The notes under the pieces are model-generated. The model was not told the DNA's origin. It did no database searches and was given only the letters and a program-made list of their open reading frames with translations. 64,000 nucleotides of DNA from Pseudomonas mangrovi (GTDB lineage Bacteria; Pseudomonadota; Gammaproteobacteria; Pseudomonadales; Pseudomonadaceae): assembly GCF_003052585.1 (NCBI RefSeq), contig NZ_QASN01000021.1, forward strand, positions 186,001 through 250,000, written 5' to 3'. The position numbers were made by a program, and so were the translations under genes. Numbering within the stretch: position 1 is the first letter of the stretch; each line of letters starts with the position of its first letter. Below, piece by piece: positions 63,297 to 64,000 of this stretch.

Positions 63297-63688
63297 AGAG
63301 GGCAGCCGCGTGAATTCGCGCAGCCCGGCGCTGCGCCAGGACAACTCCGCAACGCCCAGGTGGAATGCCCTTCTTGCCGGTTGGTGGACAAGACTGCACC
63401 GTTGTCCACCCTACGCGGGGCAGGCGGGTGGATGGTCGAAGCCATTTATCCGCCTGCGCATCGCAGCCGTAGGGCGCAATAAGCGCAGCGCATTGCGCCG
63501 TTAGCGGTCGGCGGCCGTAGTGAGATGTTCGGCTGCAGGGTGGTTATGCTCGAAGCCACTCCCTCGTCTGGGCATCAGGCTCGCCGCTCTTGCGCACCAG
63601 ATGCCGCCAATCGTCTGCCGACAGCACGTCGGGCTGCACGCCGAGCCAGCCGACGAGAACGCCAGCGCCCCGCCTGCACCAGAGGAAA
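63297..63688. repeat. Intergenic region with two perfect inverted repeats
   Basis: This 392-bp gap contains GGTGGACAA (63383-63391) / TTGTCCACC (63402-63410) and GGCGCAAT (63473-63480) / ATTGCGCC (63492-63499). The second, flanked by GTAGG, resembles short dispersed palindromes common between Pseudomonas genes. No T-run follows either, though they may end the cassette mRNA. The open frames here are artefacts. Confidence 0.55.
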
Positions 63689-64000
63689 TCACGCCGGTTT
63701 CGCCACCATCAGATAGAAGATCGCCATGAAGGCCAGGAACGCCGGCCAGCCCAGACAGAACCAGATCGTCATGTAGCGCCACGCCAGCGGCGGCATGGGC
63801 TGCCCGGCGCTGTCGGCGGCAATGGCCAGGTCACGCAGGCGGATCTGCAGCCAGACCACCGGCAGCCAGCAGAGCCCGGCGAAGACGTACAGGCCGATGC
63901 TCCACAGCAGCCAGCTCTGGCTCAGCGGCCAGCCGGCCAGGTGCGCCAGCCCCAGCCCCGACAGTGGCTGGAACACCGCCGTGGTGGCGATGAACAGCCA
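63689..64000 (-). CDS. DUF2269-like small membrane protein, partial
   Basis: The frame runs past base 64000, so the N-terminus is outside the window. At least 104 residues with about three membrane segments (SWLLWSIGLYVFAGLCWLPV, YMTIWFCLGWPAFLAFMAIF) and the polar loop LQIRLRDLAIAADSAGQPMP between them, a layout I associate with DUF2269 proteins. Function unknown. Confidence 0.7.
   Translation of the reverse strand, partial: WLFIATTAVFQPLSGLGLAHLAGWPLSQSWLLWSIGLYVFAGLCWLPVVWLQIRLRDLAIAADSAGQPMPPLAWRYMTIWFCLGWPAFLAFMAIFYLMVAKPA

Noticed and set aside
63501..63782. 93-codon minus-strand frame near the window end
   Set aside because: It overlaps the DUF2269-like gene in another frame; no motif or ribosome site.
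1..64000. tRNA, rRNA, CRISPR arrays, insertion sequences, phage genes
   Set aside because: I looked for TTCGA-loop consensus, regular spacer repeats, transposase motifs and phage-type genes and found none. The only multi-copy coding sequence is the cutinase array and ordinary paralogues.

Overview
The window is 64 kb of high-GC, densely coding chromosome. Protein motifs, gene order and intergenic style all point to the genus Pseudomonas. The three cutinases resemble the P. mendocina enzyme as I remember it, which suggests the P. mendocina / pseudoalcaligenes / oleovorans side of the genus; species cannot be fixed from this window. I see no rRNA, tRNA, CRISPR array, IS element or prophage gene. 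Most gene order matches, from memory, two P. aeruginosa PAO1 segments: PA0304-PA0292 (spu/agu polyamine locus) and PA0335-PA0369 (housekeeping block). The interesting material is what has been added to that backbone.

Region 1 (1-13745). The end of a HAD phosphatase is followed by the complete polyamine locus. spuABCDEFGH runs on the minus strand: gamma-glutamylation and transamination enzymes, two periplasmic binding proteins and an ABC importer. spuI, aguB and aguA run divergently on the plus strand. Together they take up putrescine/spermidine, convert agmatine to putrescine, and degrade putrescine towards GABA.

Region 2 (13746-22446). An intergenic repeat, a di-haem cytochrome c peroxidase, a PAS-GGDEF protein, a DesB-like acyl desaturase, a PAS-PAS-GGDEF-EAL protein, and a thiolase followed by a TetR regulator and a small membrane protein.

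Region 3 (22447-38678). A secreted protein of unknown function, a YheT-type hydrolase, the laoR / laoC-laoB-laoA long-chain alcohol oxidation system, coaD-fdx1, ggt, a Na/Pi cotransporter, mutM, an HDOD protein, pfpI and rlmI.

Region 4 (38679-42806). Three tandem genes for secreted cutinase / polyester hydrolase, each 282 aa and aligning without gaps. Each lies in a repeat unit of about 1.4 kb with its own promoter-like module and terminator. This is the most striking accessory feature.

Region 5 (42807-61088). ilvD, folA, a membrane GGDEF protein, glpQ, a DUF2868/DUF3482 membrane protein and GTPase pair, an orphan gene behind a textbook-like sigma-54 promoter with an IHF site, then thyA, lgt, a TSUP permease, an NRDE/TANGO2 protein, ptsP, rppH and a HAD phosphatase.

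Region 6 (61089-64000). A translationally overlapping two-gene cassette: a radical-SAM protein, and a fusion of a DNA-methylase-like domain with a minimal nucleotidyltransferase-like domain. I do not recognise it as a known pathway and consider it the best candidate for an undescribed biochemical system here. The window ends inside a small DUF2269-like membrane protein.
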